Of a DNA stretch of 64,000 nt, positions 26,733-35,488 are shown piece after piece. The translations under genes and the position numbers were made by a program. The notes beneath the pieces were generated by a model that did not search any database, was not told where the DNA came from, and was given only the letters and a program-made list of their open reading frames with translations. Source of the stretch: Actinomycetota bacterium (GTDB lineage Bacteria; Actinomycetota; Actinomycetes; Nanopelagicales; Nanopelagicaceae). Each line of letters opens with the position of its first letter. Within the stretch, counting starts at the first letter, position 1. Where the stretch lies: NCBI GenBank assembly GCA_009702925.1, contig WLHC01000003.1, positions 30,092-94,091 on the forward strand, read 5' to 3'.

Positions 26733-28096
26733 TCTCCGGTGATTTTTACCCGATGTAGCGCAGCATCGAGCCGTGAGACTTCAAAAATCTCCATGCCTGG
26801 AATTTTTACATCTGAACCAGTCGGAACTAATGCTTTCTTAAATCCAAGTCGGTAGGCCTCTTGTAATCTGCGATTTACTCCACTTACTTTTCTGATCTCT
26901 CCAGCTAAACCAACTTCACCAATTGCAACAAGATCTGCCGGCAAGGCTAGAGATTTTGCAGCAGAGGCCACAGCAAGTGCTAACGCCAAATCAGCAGCAG
27001 GTTCAGTCATTTTCATTCCACCAACAGTTGCAGCATAGACATCACGTCCACCAACTCGAACATGTGCACGAAGTTCTAGAACTGCAAGAGTCATCGATGT
27101 TCGCGCAGAATCCAATCCAGAAACAACCCGGCGCGCATTTCCAAAGTCATTTTCGCGCCCTGCAGATACAAGTGCTTGAATCTCAGCCAACAAAGGTCTG
27201 CGCCCTTCTAGAGTTACCGTGACACATGTGCCCGGCACTGGTTCAACATGTCGAGAAGTAAACAAACCTGTTGGATCAAGTACAGATTCAATACCAGAAT
27301 CGCTTAAATCAAAACAACCTACTTCATCAGATGCACCAAAGCGGTTTTTAATTGCTCGTATCAAACGCAGACGAGAGTGCCGTTCACCTTCAAATTGAAG
27401 AACTACATCGACGATATGTTCTAAAAGTCGTGGCCCTGCAATAGAACCATCTTTGGTGACATGTCCAACAAGTAGCAATGTAATGTCACGATCTTTACAA
27501 ATTCGAATTAATGCACCTGCAACCTCACGAACTTGAGTCACTCCACCCGGTGCACCGTCGGCAGTTGAACTTCCAATTGTTTGGATAGAGTCAATAATGA
27601 CCAGCTCTGGTTTAACTGCATCAATGTGTGCAATTACTGCGCCAAGATCTGTCTCTGAGGCGATAAACAATTTGGGATCAACAGCTTTAATTCGCTCTGC
27701 TCGCAAGCGCACCTGCGATGCAGACTCTTCACCACTGATGTAAAGCGATGTAATTCCCTTTGCTGCACTTTCTGCTGCAACAGAGAGCAGCAGCGTTGAT
27801 TTACCAACCCCGGGTTCACCCGCTAACAAAATTGCAGCACCTGGTACAAGACCACCGCCTAGAACTCGATCTAATTCGGAAACACCTGTTGGTCTGGCAT
27901 GCGCTGCTGAAAGATCAACATCACCTATTGGTAATGCTTTAGAAGTTACGTTTCCTGGAACTAGTGAAAGTTTTTTAGGTGCCGAAATCTCTTCAACAGC
28001 TCCCCATGCTTGGCATTCACCACAACGGCCAACCCACTTTTGTGAAGTCCAACCACACTCAGTGCAGCGAAACGGATCTTTTTCTACCTTGGCCAT
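26729..28096 (-). CDS. radA: DNA repair protein RadA (Sms)
   Basis: DnaB-like branch-migration helicase in recombination. It has an N-terminal zinc finger (CTECGWTSQKWVGRCGEC), RecA-type Walker A GEPGVGKSTLL, the RadA-specific KNRFG motif (IKNRFGASDEVG), and a C-terminal Lon-like domain. Length 455 is typical. It is translationally coupled to mutY. The disA gene that lies next to radA in many Actinobacteria is absent here. TAGGCT stands 7 nt before the ATG. Confidence 0.96.
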   Translation of the reverse strand: MAKVEKDPFRCTECGWTSQKWVGRCGECQAWGAVEEISAPKKLSLVPGNVTSKALPIGDVDLSAAHARPTGVSELDRVLGGGLVPGAAILLAGEPGVGKSTLLLSVAAESAAKGITSLYISGEESASQVRLRAERIKAVDPKLFIASETDLGAVIAHIDAVKPELVIIDSIQTIGSSTADGAPGGVTQVREVAGALIRICKDRDITLLLVGHVTKDGSIAGPRLLEHIVDVVLQFEGERHSRLRLIRAIKNRFGASDEVGCFDLSDSGIESVLDPTGLFTSRHVEPVPGTCVTVTLEGRRPLLAEIQALVSAGRENDFGNARRVVSGLDSARTSMTLAVLELRAHVRVGGRDVYAATVGGMKMTEPAADLALALAVASAAKSLALPADLVAIGEVGLAGEIRKVSGVNRRLQEAYRLGFKKALVPTGSDVKIPGMEIFEVSRLDAALHRVKITGE

Positions 28097-28103
28097 AGCG
28101 ATA

Positions 28104-28109
28104 AGCCTA
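28104..28109 (-). promoter_or_regulatory. Leaderless promoter of radA-mutY
   Basis: TAGGCT on the minus strand is 7 nt upstream of the radA ATG. The same hexamer is used before clpC and the Cys-cluster gene at 28936. Confidence 0.5.
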
Positions 28110-28123
28110 TGACACGGGACTGA

Positions 28124-28936
28124 CTATTTCTTCTGGGCTGCCAATGTAGCTGGATGCTGAATCACAAAAAGTGGCAGCGAGCGTGCTGATGCCTCACGGA
28201 TATGTTCCATGCGTGCATTGCATAGGCGAGATAGTTCGTTGTAAGCATCTTTACCCATGAGAAGCTCAAGTTCGTACTTGTTAGAGATATACACAGGCTC
28301 GGTACCTACGTGAGCATCGCTGTTACTTGTGCAGTACCAATCAAAATCTTCGCCGCCATCGCCCCATGCAAGACGCTCATATTCACCAATCACAGTTACA
28401 GAGTATTCACGCTCACCATATTCTCGGGTTTCAAAACTACGGCGTAGAGGTAGTTGCCAACAGACATCAGGTTTTGTATCTGCAAAATGTTTTCCATCGC
28501 GTTGTGCAACATGGTGAAGTACGCAACCAAAAGAACCAGTAAAACCTTCTGCTTCGTATCCTTTTCGGTTAAGGAAAATACATCCATCTTCAATGCGACG
28601 CGTTTTGCGCTCGCCATCTTCATCTTTCTCAGAAATTCTTAATGCACCACCGGGCTTTTTTGGTCGTGCTTCATCGTAGAACTGCCACATCTCGGGCGTT
28701 AGATAAGTTGCAGCCTTTAGAGTGCGTTCTTCATCTTCCTCATCTGAATACATGGCGCCTTCTGTACAGCACCCAGAATTTGGTTGATTCTTAAAAACAC
28801 CTTGGCATCCATCGCCATAAATACATGTCCAGTAAGAAGTAAGCCACGTTAGATCACATTTAAAGATTGTCTCAGCATCATTAGGGTCGAAAAATTCAAC
28901 CCAATCACGCGCAAATCCTGGCTTAACTTCTGGCAT
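28124..28936 (-). CDS. YkgJ/DUF3109-like Cys-cluster protein, unknown function
   Basis: Cytoplasmic 270-residue protein with ten cysteines (27, 38, 44, 56, 57, 119, 138, 159, 202, 239). The GCC pair and the later CIFL...CVLHH..A...KPDVCWQLPLR pattern resemble the zinc/iron-chelating YkgJ-type cysteine cluster, which suggests a bound metal or Fe-S cluster. No catalytic domain or signal peptide is visible. It lies 27 bp upstream of radA on the same strand and is divergent from proC. TAGGCT-N8-ATG marks its start. Function unknown; the link to radA-mutY is positional only. Confidence 0.7.
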   Translation of the reverse strand: MPEVKPGFARDWVEFFDPNDAETIFKCDLTWLTSYWTCIYGDGCQGVFKNQPNSGCCTEGAMYSDEEDEERTLKAATYLTPEMWQFYDEARPKKPGGALRISEKDEDGERKTRRIEDGCIFLNRKGYEAEGFTGSFGCVLHHVAQRDGKHFADTKPDVCWQLPLRRSFETREYGEREYSVTVIGEYERLAWGDGGEDFDWYCTSNSDAHVGTEPVYISNKYELELLMGKDAYNELSRLCNARMEHIREASARSLPLFVIQHPATLAAQKK

Positions 28937-28944
28937 AGTCGCAG

Positions 28945-28969
28945 AGCCTACAGGCTCAACGGGTACCCT
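28945..28969. promoter_or_regulatory. Divergent promoters of the Cys-cluster gene and proC
   Basis: Minus-strand TAGGCT (28950-28945) is 8 nt before the Cys-cluster ATG. Plus-strand TACCCT (28964-28969) is 6 nt before the proC ATG. Start codons are 39 bp apart, so both transcripts appear leaderless or nearly so. Confidence 0.5.
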
Positions 28970-28975
28970 AGTTAC

Positions 28976-29779
28976 ATGGATACAAAACCAAAGGTTGGAC
29001 TAATTGGTGCAGGAATAATGGGTGAAGCCCTTATCTCGGCCCTTGTAACGTATGGACTGGATCCAAAGTCAATTACTATCTCTGAGAAGCGCTTAGATCG
29101 CTGCGATGAATTAATCAAAAGATACTCAATTAATTCAAGTGAGCTGGCAGCTAATGTTTCAACTGCGCAGGTTTTACTCTTAGTTGTAAAACCACAGGAT
29201 TTAGAGGCCGTTTTAACCGAGATTAAAACCCACATACTTCCAGAAACACTAGTCATTTCTTTTGCTGCCGGAAAGACCATCTCATTTGTTAAAAATGGAA
29301 TTGGAAAATCAAATCCAGTTATCCGCGTGATGCCAAACTCACCAATTTTATTGGGAGAAGGAATGTCGGCAATCTCAAGTTCAGATAACGTAACTGCTGG
29401 GCAAAGAGATTTTGTAAATGGCTTTTTAGGAGCAGCTGGAAAAACAATCGAAGTTGAGGAATTGCTACAAGATGCAGTGACTGCAACAAGTGGCTCTGGA
29501 CCTGCGTATTTCTTTGCCTTTGTGGAGGCTATGGTGTCTGGCGCAATGGATCTTGGGCTTAACCAAAAAGATGCAACAGCTTTAACTGTTCAAACAATTG
29601 TAGGTGCTGCAAAAATGTTAGAAGAATCTGGTAAAACTGCAGCGGTTCTGCGCGAAAATGTTACAAGCCCTAATGGCACTACAGCAGCAGCGTTGGCATC
29701 ATTTACAGATGATGGTTTAGAACAATTAGTTAGCAAGGCGATGAAGGCTGCTCGTGATCGCGCACAGGAATTAGCTTGA
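28976..29779 (+). CDS. proC: Pyrroline-5-carboxylate reductase
   Basis: Last step of proline synthesis, NAD(P)H-dependent. The Rossmann loop is GLIGAGIMGEALISAL; VMPNSPILLGEGM and the C-terminal TSGSGPAYFFAFVEAM plus TSPNGTTAAAL motifs are characteristic. Length 267 is normal. TACCCT-N6-ATG indicates a leaderless mRNA. Its TGA is overlapped by the TTG start of the next gene. Mycobacterium also keeps proC close to bS22. Confidence 0.96.
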   Translation: MDTKPKVGLIGAGIMGEALISALVTYGLDPKSITISEKRLDRCDELIKRYSINSSELAANVSTAQVLLLVVKPQDLEAVLTEIKTHILPETLVISFAAGKTISFVKNGIGKSNPVIRVMPNSPILLGEGMSAISSSDNVTAGQRDFVNGFLGAAGKTIEVEELLQDAVTATSGSGPAYFFAFVEAMVSGAMDLGLNQKDATALTVQTIVGAAKMLEESGKTAAVLRENVTSPNGTTAAALASFTDDGLEQLVSKAMKAARDRAQELA

Positions 29780-30972
29780 GACGTTTCTTCACTTTAGCTG
29801 TGGTTTTGCTTCTAGCGATTACGCCTAGCGCTCAAGCGGTACCAAAGAAAATTACCGTTAACTCTCTAAAGCTTCTTACGACAATTGGTTTGCCATCTGA
29901 AGTAAGCGGCGTGGTAGTTTCTGGTAAAAACTTGATTGTTTATGGAACACAAAATTCGAGAGCTTATGCAAAAGCTGTTGATGTAAATGGAACACAGCTG
30001 TGGAAAATACAGTTAGATCAATCTCAAGGATCAGTGGCAACTGCCGCTGCTGTAGATGCTGTTGGAGATATTTGGATAGCTGGATCAACACCTTTGGTAC
30101 CGGCTTCAGCAATAACGCCCCCTGGTGATACACCAGCAACAATTAATCCTGATAACGCAATAATTCCTGTGCCCACACTTGTCGGAGATTTGAAGGCATT
30201 AACTATCTGGAAGGTTTCAGCTACAGGAGTTAGCAGCCCACCAAGTGTTTTACCCTCAAGCCACGTTATTTTACCTACCTCATTATTGATCGATAAAACT
30301 GGGCTCATAATTGTTGGTTCTTTAGCAAGTGAAAAAACTAATGCAGGATTTATTGTCTCCCTGACCTCTTCTGGTGTTTTCTCAAAGTTAATTCAAATTG
30401 GTTCAATCTCCACAACAGTTGAATCCGTTTCTCGAAATACAGATGGGACTTACACTCTTGTTGGTTCGAGTGGAGAAACTATTGCTGGTAAAAAGCTTGT
30501 AGGTTTAATTGATGGCGTGATTGTCAGGGTTTCAAAGGATCTAAAGATTGTTTCGGCTGTTCGAAGTTCCATCAGTAAAGGCAAGCGCATTTGGAATAGC
30601 ACCACAGCTTCGTTGCTTCTAGGTGGAGAAGTCGTTGTAGGAAGTAAAAGCGAAGTGGCAGTCACTAAATTCTCAACTCGCTATTTACCGTCCTGGACAT
30701 TTAGATTTGCCGGTACAGGTCCTGCATTTACCATTGGCTCTACACAATTCCTATTTCTTTCAAGTGGGACAATTCCAGAACTTGCATGGAATCCAAAGCC
30801 ACCTACTCCCTTGCTAATCACTTTTAACTCAAAAGGAGCAATTTCGGCAGCAGATAGTGCTCCTTTTGGCCAACGCTTACTCGTTGGAAGCCTCGAATCC
30901 AAAGAGTTAGGTCCACTTGTTGTCACTTCGAGCCCAGATATGGTTTCGATTTTTATCCGCAATACACGGTAA
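29776..30972 (+). CDS. Secreted protein of unknown function
   Basis: 398 residues beginning at a TTG that overlaps the proC stop (TTGA). A signal peptide ([20 protein letters not shown]) is followed by a Ser/Thr/Val-rich body with repeated hydrophobic strands and phrases such as [33 protein letters not shown] and [10 protein letters not shown]. The spacing hints at a beta-propeller of SBBP or delta-60 type, but I cannot assign it firmly. No Cys lipobox or catalytic motif was seen. It is coupled to proC only by position. Confidence 0.7.
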   Translation: MRRFFTLAVVLLLAITPSAQAVPKKITVNSLKLLTTIGLPSEVSGVVVSGKNLIVYGTQNSRAYAKAVDVNGTQLWKIQLDQSQGSVATAAAVDAVGDIWIAGSTPLVPASAITPPGDTPATINPDNAIIPVPTLVGDLKALTIWKVSATGVSSPPSVLPSSHVILPTSLLIDKTGLIIVGSLASEKTNAGFIVSLTSSGVFSKLIQIGSISTTVESVSRNTDGTYTLVGSSGETIAGKKLVGLIDGVIVRVSKDLKIVSAVRSSISKGKRIWNSTTASLLLGGEVVVGSKSEVAVTKFSTRYLPSWTFRFAGTGPAFTIGSTQFLFLSSGTIPELAWNPKPPTPLLITFNSKGAISAADSAPFGQRLLVGSLESKELGPLVVTSSPDMVSIFIRNTR

Positions 30973-30975
30973 TCT
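30970..30975 (+). promoter_or_regulatory. Probable -10 of the bS22 gene, overlapping a stop codon
   Basis: TAATCT includes the TAA stop of the preceding gene and equals the ctaB -10. Initiation near 30982 would give a ~40-nt leader with AAAAGAGAG ahead of the bS22 ATG at 31022. Confidence 0.35.
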
Positions 30976-31021
30976 AACTACCTGCTCAAGATCAGCAGAC
31001 ATAGAAAAGAGAGATTCGTAT

Positions 31022-31120
31022 ATGGGTTCAGTAATTAAAAAGCGGCGCAAGCGTATGGCGAAAAAGAAGCACAAAAAACTTCTGAAGAAAACTCGTATTC
31101 AACGACGCAACGCAAAATAA
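31022..31120 (+). CDS. Small ribosomal subunit protein bS22 (AURKAIP1/COX24 domain)
   Basis: A 32-residue, extremely basic protein ([19 protein letters not shown]...). It is nearly the same as the short actinobacterial protein identified structurally as bS22 at the decoding-site region of the mycobacterial 30S subunit. The track only shows it as the tail of a longer ORF (30917-31120); the ATG at 31022 is the family start. Its TAA abuts the TTA (reverse stop) of the convergent metalloprotease-like gene. Confidence 0.93.
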   Translation: MGSVIKKRRKRMAKKKHKKLLKKTRIQRRNAK

Positions 31121-33529
31121 TTACGGTTTAAGAAGAACCATTTTCCCTTTTTTGCTCGCAAGTAGATTTAAACTTTTGTTTATTGTGAGCCAGATACTGT
31201 CAACTGGCTTTAATTCTTGAGAGCTGGTTACTAATCGAATGGAATTTTGATTCAGGATTTTCGACTCGGTATTTATTGCACATAAACGCTCTTGGCAGTT
31301 ATAAATAATTGTTTTTCCATTTGTGGATAGATGCTCACCTGGTTGCCCAAAATTTCCGCTCACAATTTTTGATATTCTTTTTGGCGAATCCACTTTTGCC
31401 CATCTAATTTCGTTTGCAACCCCTGGTGTTGTTGAAGGGCCCGCCAACCAAGCAACCTGAGCCGAGTTACCAATATTTGCAATTGCCACATCGTAGCCAG
31501 CAATAAATGATTTATCGGTTGCACTATCTAGCTCCAAATATTGCCAATCAGATGGGTTTACACCTGTGCGACTTGCCAGACGAACTGAACCCGAAGTTAC
31601 TTTTCTTGTTTCATCAAAGCCAGTAACAGAGTCATATACAAGGTAGGTAGTTCGACCCACAAGAGTTGCTTCCATATGAAAACTGACATCGCCTGTACTT
31701 CGTCCATCGGTGTCACGATCACCATCGACCAACTCATATTTCCATGGACCACCATTAGATTTAACTGCTCCTAAGGTGACTCCTTGAGATTGATCTCGAT
31801 AGAAGACTTGAATATCTGACGCAGTTGCTACACATGCATTTGAAACACTCACATCACTTGATGTGCGCACACGAACTGGGTCTTTATAGCTATTTTCAGA
31901 GGGCCCATCTCCGTCAACAACTTCAAAGTCAAAAGTTTTACCATCATATTTTGCGTAGCGAAGATCTTTATCAGTTACATCACTGTAGAAGATATGCATT
32001 GTTTGTAATGGGGCAATACCGTTTACGCAGACACTGATTGCACTGGCGATCTCATTACTTGTTCTACCTTCAGTTCCTCCTTGACCATCAACAATAGTTT
32101 TCTTCCAAACTTTGCCATCAAATATTGCAAGCTTTAAATCTGCACTTTTGCTATCGTTGTAGGCAACTACTGGTTTTCCATTAAAGACTGCACTTGCCAG
32201 ATTTGATCCATCAGAATTAGCATCAAAAGTAATGCTCTTCCAACTCGCCTGTGGGACAACAGCATTTGTTTTAGCCTCAACAGAAACCCCTAAGGCATTT
32301 TTTGCAATCACTGTAAACCTGTAAGAGGTCCCGTTTCTTAACCCTGAAAAAATCACAGGGCTAGAAAGGGATTTCTTCTCAACACCAGTCTTGATGTTTT
32401 TAACTATGTATTCACTGATCTGTGCCGTTCGTATGTTGGCAGGGGGATCAAAAGTTATAAAAGCTGATGCATCACTAACTAATGCTGTGGGATTACGAGG
32501 AGCTAATGGAAGGTCATTGGTAATCCCTGCGGGGGGTTTATTTCGCATATCTTCCATCATCGCTAACATCAATGGACCAGGTCCAACAAAAATTTCGCTT
32601 GCAGCAAGTCTTGGAGTCATTACTGAATCCAAAGCGGTATTAGTAAAAGTTGTTTCATCTAAATGTGATATTGATGAGCCAGCTTCAAATATTGGTGGCG
32701 TAAAGATTTTGGGTTTTATGCCGCTATTTGCCTTGATACCTAAAGGTCCAGACCAAACAAGCGGGGAAGTTAAGGCATCACCTAACTCTTTAGAGGGAGT
32801 GGGTAAATCAATTAACCTTCGTTCATCGATTGTTTGCAAATATGCATCAAACGGGGTCGGTCTAGCAAGTGTTCCGACTCCAAAGAAAGTTTCATACGAA
32901 CCATTCGATGAAAAACCGAGCCCATGACCCACTTCGTGAAGCATCACTGATTTCAAATCATATTCACTCTGATTTGGAGCACCATCACCTCGGGTATTCC
33001 AGGGTGCCTCAGAATTTACTTGAATGATTATCTCAGGACTATTTCTATCTAAATCATATCCAGCAAGCGCATTTGCAAGTGCTGAGACATACCAAAGACT
33101 AGGATCTGGAGAACCTGTAAAAGAAGAAAAGTAACTTCCAGCTTTTGCGCTTCCAAGAATCTCTTCTGACTTTGATCGTTCCCAAGTTGCATCGACTGAG
33201 ACTGTAACGGAAGATTTAAAGTTAGCAGCCCAAATTTCAAGAGACGCTTTCACCTCTTTTTTTGCCCAATCAGGAAAAAAATTATAAGTAACGTCAAACT
33301 TAGTTGACGCTTCAAGATTTGCACTTGATGAAATTGGATTAGTTTTACGAACATTTGATGAAACTAAAGAATCATCAGCCAAAACATTAAACCACTTTGT
33401 TGCAGGAATCTGGCGAAAGGAAACTGCATCAGCAGTTGGTATTCCTAAACCCGATAGCAAAAGAGTTGAAACGACCAACAATTTTGCAGCAAGCGATGAA
33501 TGGACCGATTTGATCCGCAGGAAATGCAT
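31121..33529 (-). CDS. Large secreted metalloprotease-like protein with FN3 domain
   Basis: 802-residue exported protein. After a signal peptide (ending near PTADA) comes a zinc-protease-like region with MLHEVGHGLGFSSNG, which has the HExxHxxG start of metzincins but Ser where their third His is expected. SISHLDE and SVMTPRL later in the domain may supply the remaining ligand and a Met-turn. A fibronectin type III domain (about 370-450) and a C-terminal propeller-like region with repeated VAYNDS-type strands follow. ATG 33529 is preferred because TAGCGT stands 7 nt before it and the signal peptide begins there. Confidence 0.8.
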   Translation of the reverse strand: MHFLRIKSVHSSLAAKLLVVSTLLLSGLGIPTADAVSFRQIPATKWFNVLADDSLVSSNVRKTNPISSSANLEASTKFDVTYNFFPDWAKKEVKASLEIWAANFKSSVTVSVDATWERSKSEEILGSAKAGSYFSSFTGSPDPSLWYVSALANALAGYDLDRNSPEIIIQVNSEAPWNTRGDGAPNQSEYDLKSVMLHEVGHGLGFSSNGSYETFFGVGTLARPTPFDAYLQTIDERRLIDLPTPSKELGDALTSPLVWSGPLGIKANSGIKPKIFTPPIFEAGSSISHLDETTFTNTALDSVMTPRLAASEIFVGPGPLMLAMMEDMRNKPPAGITNDLPLAPRNPTALVSDASAFITFDPPANIRTAQISEYIVKNIKTGVEKKSLSSPVIFSGLRNGTSYRFTVIAKNALGVSVEAKTNAVVPQASWKSITFDANSDGSNLASAVFNGKPVVAYNDSKSADLKLAIFDGKVWKKTIVDGQGGTEGRTSNEIASAISVCVNGIAPLQTMHIFYSDVTDKDLRYAKYDGKTFDFEVVDGDGPSENSYKDPVRVRTSSDVSVSNACVATASDIQVFYRDQSQGVTLGAVKSNGGPWKYELVDGDRDTDGRSTGDVSFHMEATLVGRTTYLVYDSVTGFDETRKVTSGSVRLASRTGVNPSDWQYLELDSATDKSFIAGYDVAIANIGNSAQVAWLAGPSTTPGVANEIRWAKVDSPKRISKIVSGNFGQPGEHLSTNGKTIIYNCQERLCAINTESKILNQNSIRLVTSSQELKPVDSIWLTINKSLNLLASKKGKMVLLKP

Positions 33530-33536
33530 GGTGCAA

Positions 33537-33542
33537 ACGCTA
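33537..33542 (-). promoter_or_regulatory. Leaderless promoter of the metalloprotease-like gene
   Basis: TAGCGT on the minus strand, 7 nt before ATG 33529. It argues for this start over the tracked ATG at 33577, which lies upstream of the promoter. Confidence 0.45.
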
Positions 33543-33624
33543 TCAGTGAGGTGGCCATGGTTTAGGGTCAGTGGCATGAGAGAGCGGTTCTCTAAGAGGT
33601 TTATCAGGTTAGACAGGAGTAGTG

Positions 33625-33876
33625 ATGGAACTTGTAACGATTTATAGTCGAAAAGAGTGCCACCTCTGCGAAGAAGCCCTTAAAGTTTTACAGGCAATGA
33701 TGTATGAATTGAAATTTGAAGTAGTTCAGATATTCATCGATGGTGATGAAGATTTAGAAAAGCAATATGGTGAACAAGTACCTGTAACTTTAATTGATGG
33801 GATACACCACGATTATTGGAGGGTTGATCCAATAAGATTTAGATCTTCCCTTGAAACACATCGTCAGCGTCGATAA
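33625..33876 (+). CDS. Glutaredoxin-like thiol protein
   Basis: 83-residue thioredoxin-fold protein with an N-terminal redox motif CHLC in YSRKECHLCEEAL, a cis-Pro region QVPVTLIDG, and a short C-terminus. It belongs to the DUF836/glutaredoxin-family small proteins found beside HAD phosphatases and proC in Mycobacterium. ATG 33625 is preferred to GTG 33622 because AGGAG at 33615-33619 then has 5-nt spacing. Its 3' end overlaps the XPB helicase gene by 38 bp on the other strand. Confidence 0.85.
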   Translation: MELVTIYSRKECHLCEEALKVLQAMMYELKFEVVQIFIDGDEDLEKQYGEQVPVTLIDGIHHDYWRVDPIRFRSSLETHRQRR

Positions 33877-35488
33877 TTTTGTAAGAGTATCCCTGCTCAG
33901 CTAAAAAGCGCTGACGATTCTGTGCAAAATCTTGGTCGATTGTGTCGCGAGAAATTACTGAATAAAAAGTTGCACTTCTTCCATCAGATTTAGGGCGCAA
34001 AATTCGACCTAATCTTTGAGCCTCTTCTTGACGACTTCCAAATGCACCGGAAACTTGGATTGCAATCGTTGCATCTGGAAGATCAATAGAAAAATTAGCA
34101 ACCTTTGAGACAACCAAGCATGTTATTTCACCACTTCTAAATTTATTAAAGAGAATTTCCCGCTCTTTCACCGGAGTATCTCCTTTGATAACAGGAACAC
34201 CAAGGACTTCAGAGAGTTCATCGAGTTGATCAAGGTATTGTCCAATGACAAGAATTTGTTCACCTTTATGCTTTTCAACAAGTAATTCAACAACTTCTCG
34301 TTTAGTGCGAGTAGTCGCACATGTTCGATAGCGATTCTCTGGTTCTGCAGTTGCATAAGTTAAGCGCTCAGCTTCAGTTAAATTCACTCTCACTTCAATA
34401 CACTCTGCCGGGGCTATGTAACCCTGAGATTCAATCTCTTTCCAGGGAACATCAAAGCGTTTTGGGCCGATGAGTGAAAAAACCTCACCCTCCATTCCAT
34501 CTTCTCTAACTAATGTTGCCGTAAGCCCAAGTCTGCGTCGAGATTGGATGTCGGCGGTGAATCTAAAGATTGGTGCGGGAAGTAAATGAACTTCGTCATA
34601 AATAATCAAACCCCAGTCATAGGAATCAAATAGATCTAGGTGAGCATAAACTCCATTTTTCTTCTTTGTCATTACTTGATAGGTAGCAATAGTGACTGGT
34701 CTAATCTCTTTTTTTGCTCCTGAATATTCGCCGATTTCATCTTCATTTAATGTAGTTCGTTTCAAAAGTTCATCTCGCCACTGGCGCGCAGCCACAGTGT
34801 TCGTAACCAAAATCAGGGTAGTTGCCTTTGCATGAGCCATTGCTGCCGCACCGACAATTGTTTTTCCTGCACCGCATGGTAGAACCACTACTCCCGAACC
34901 ACCATGCCAGAAACCTTCGGCCGCTAACTCTTGGTAAGGGCGAATCTTCCAACCGTTTTCTACTAAAGATATTTCATGTGCCTGACCATCTACATAACCT
35001 GCAAAATCTTCGGCCGGCCACCCTAAACGCAAAAGAGACTGCTTAATCTGACCGCGTTGACTTGGGAGAACTGCAATTGTTTCAGAATCGATTCTTGCAC
35101 CAAGTAAAGGAGCTATTTTTTTTGCGCGGATTACTTCTTCAAGCACTGCTGTATCGGTGGTAATAAGAATTAAGCCGTGTACAGGATCCATCTCAAGTCG
35201 CAGGCGCCCATAGCGAGACATAGTTTCTGCGACATCGATAAGAATTGAATGCGGAACTGCATAACGTGAATACTTAATTAATGTATCAATTACTTGTTCT
35301 GCATCATGTCCTGCAGCACGCGCATTCCATAATCCAAGTGGAGTTAATCGATATGTGTGAATATGTTCTGGTGATCTTTCTAATTCAGCAAAAGGTGCAA
35401 TCGCTCGCCGACATTCAACAGATAGAGGATGGTCAATATCTAACAGAAGTGTTTTATCACTCTGAACAATTAACGGACCATCACTCAT
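33839..35488 (-). CDS. XPB/ERCC3-type DNA helicase
   Basis: Superfamily 2 DNA helicase related to eukaryotic XPB. An N-terminal accessory region (1-180) precedes the motor: motif I LPCGAGKTIVGAAA, motif Ia LVTNTVAARQWRDE, motif II YDEVHLLPA, motif III GLTATLVREDGMEG, and motif VI EEAQRLGRILRP. Length 549 matches actinobacterial XPB. It is the last gene of an operon that begins with a Helicase_C_3/WYL protein and includes an M20 peptidase, with an 8-bp overlap (ATGAGTGA) to the latter. The role in repair or transcription is not established in bacteria. Confidence 0.93.
   Translation of the reverse strand: MSDGPLIVQSDKTLLLDIDHPLSVECRRAIAPFAELERSPEHIHTYRLTPLGLWNARAAGHDAEQVIDTLIKYSRYAVPHSILIDVAETMSRYGRLRLEMDPVHGLILITTDTAVLEEVIRAKKIAPLLGARIDSETIAVLPSQRGQIKQSLLRLGWPAEDFAGYVDGQAHEISLVENGWKIRPYQELAAEGFWHGGSGVVVLPCGAGKTIVGAAAMAHAKATTLILVTNTVAARQWRDELLKRTTLNEDEIGEYSGAKKEIRPVTIATYQVMTKKKNGVYAHLDLFDSYDWGLIIYDEVHLLPAPIFRFTADIQSRRRLGLTATLVREDGMEGEVFSLIGPKRFDVPWKEIESQGYIAPAECIEVRVNLTEAERLTYATAEPENRYRTCATTRTKREVVELLVEKHKGEQILVIGQYLDQLDELSEVLGVPVIKGDTPVKEREILFNKFRSGEITCLVVSKVANFSIDLPDATIAIQVSGAFGSRQEEAQRLGRILRPKSDGRSATFYSVISRDTIDQDFAQNRQRFLAEQGYSYKIIDADDVFQGKI

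Noticed and set aside
32391-32927. 178-residue plus-strand ORF inside the metalloprotease-like gene
   Set aside because: Opposite strand of a protein with clear signal peptide, HExxH and FN3 regions; no independent features.
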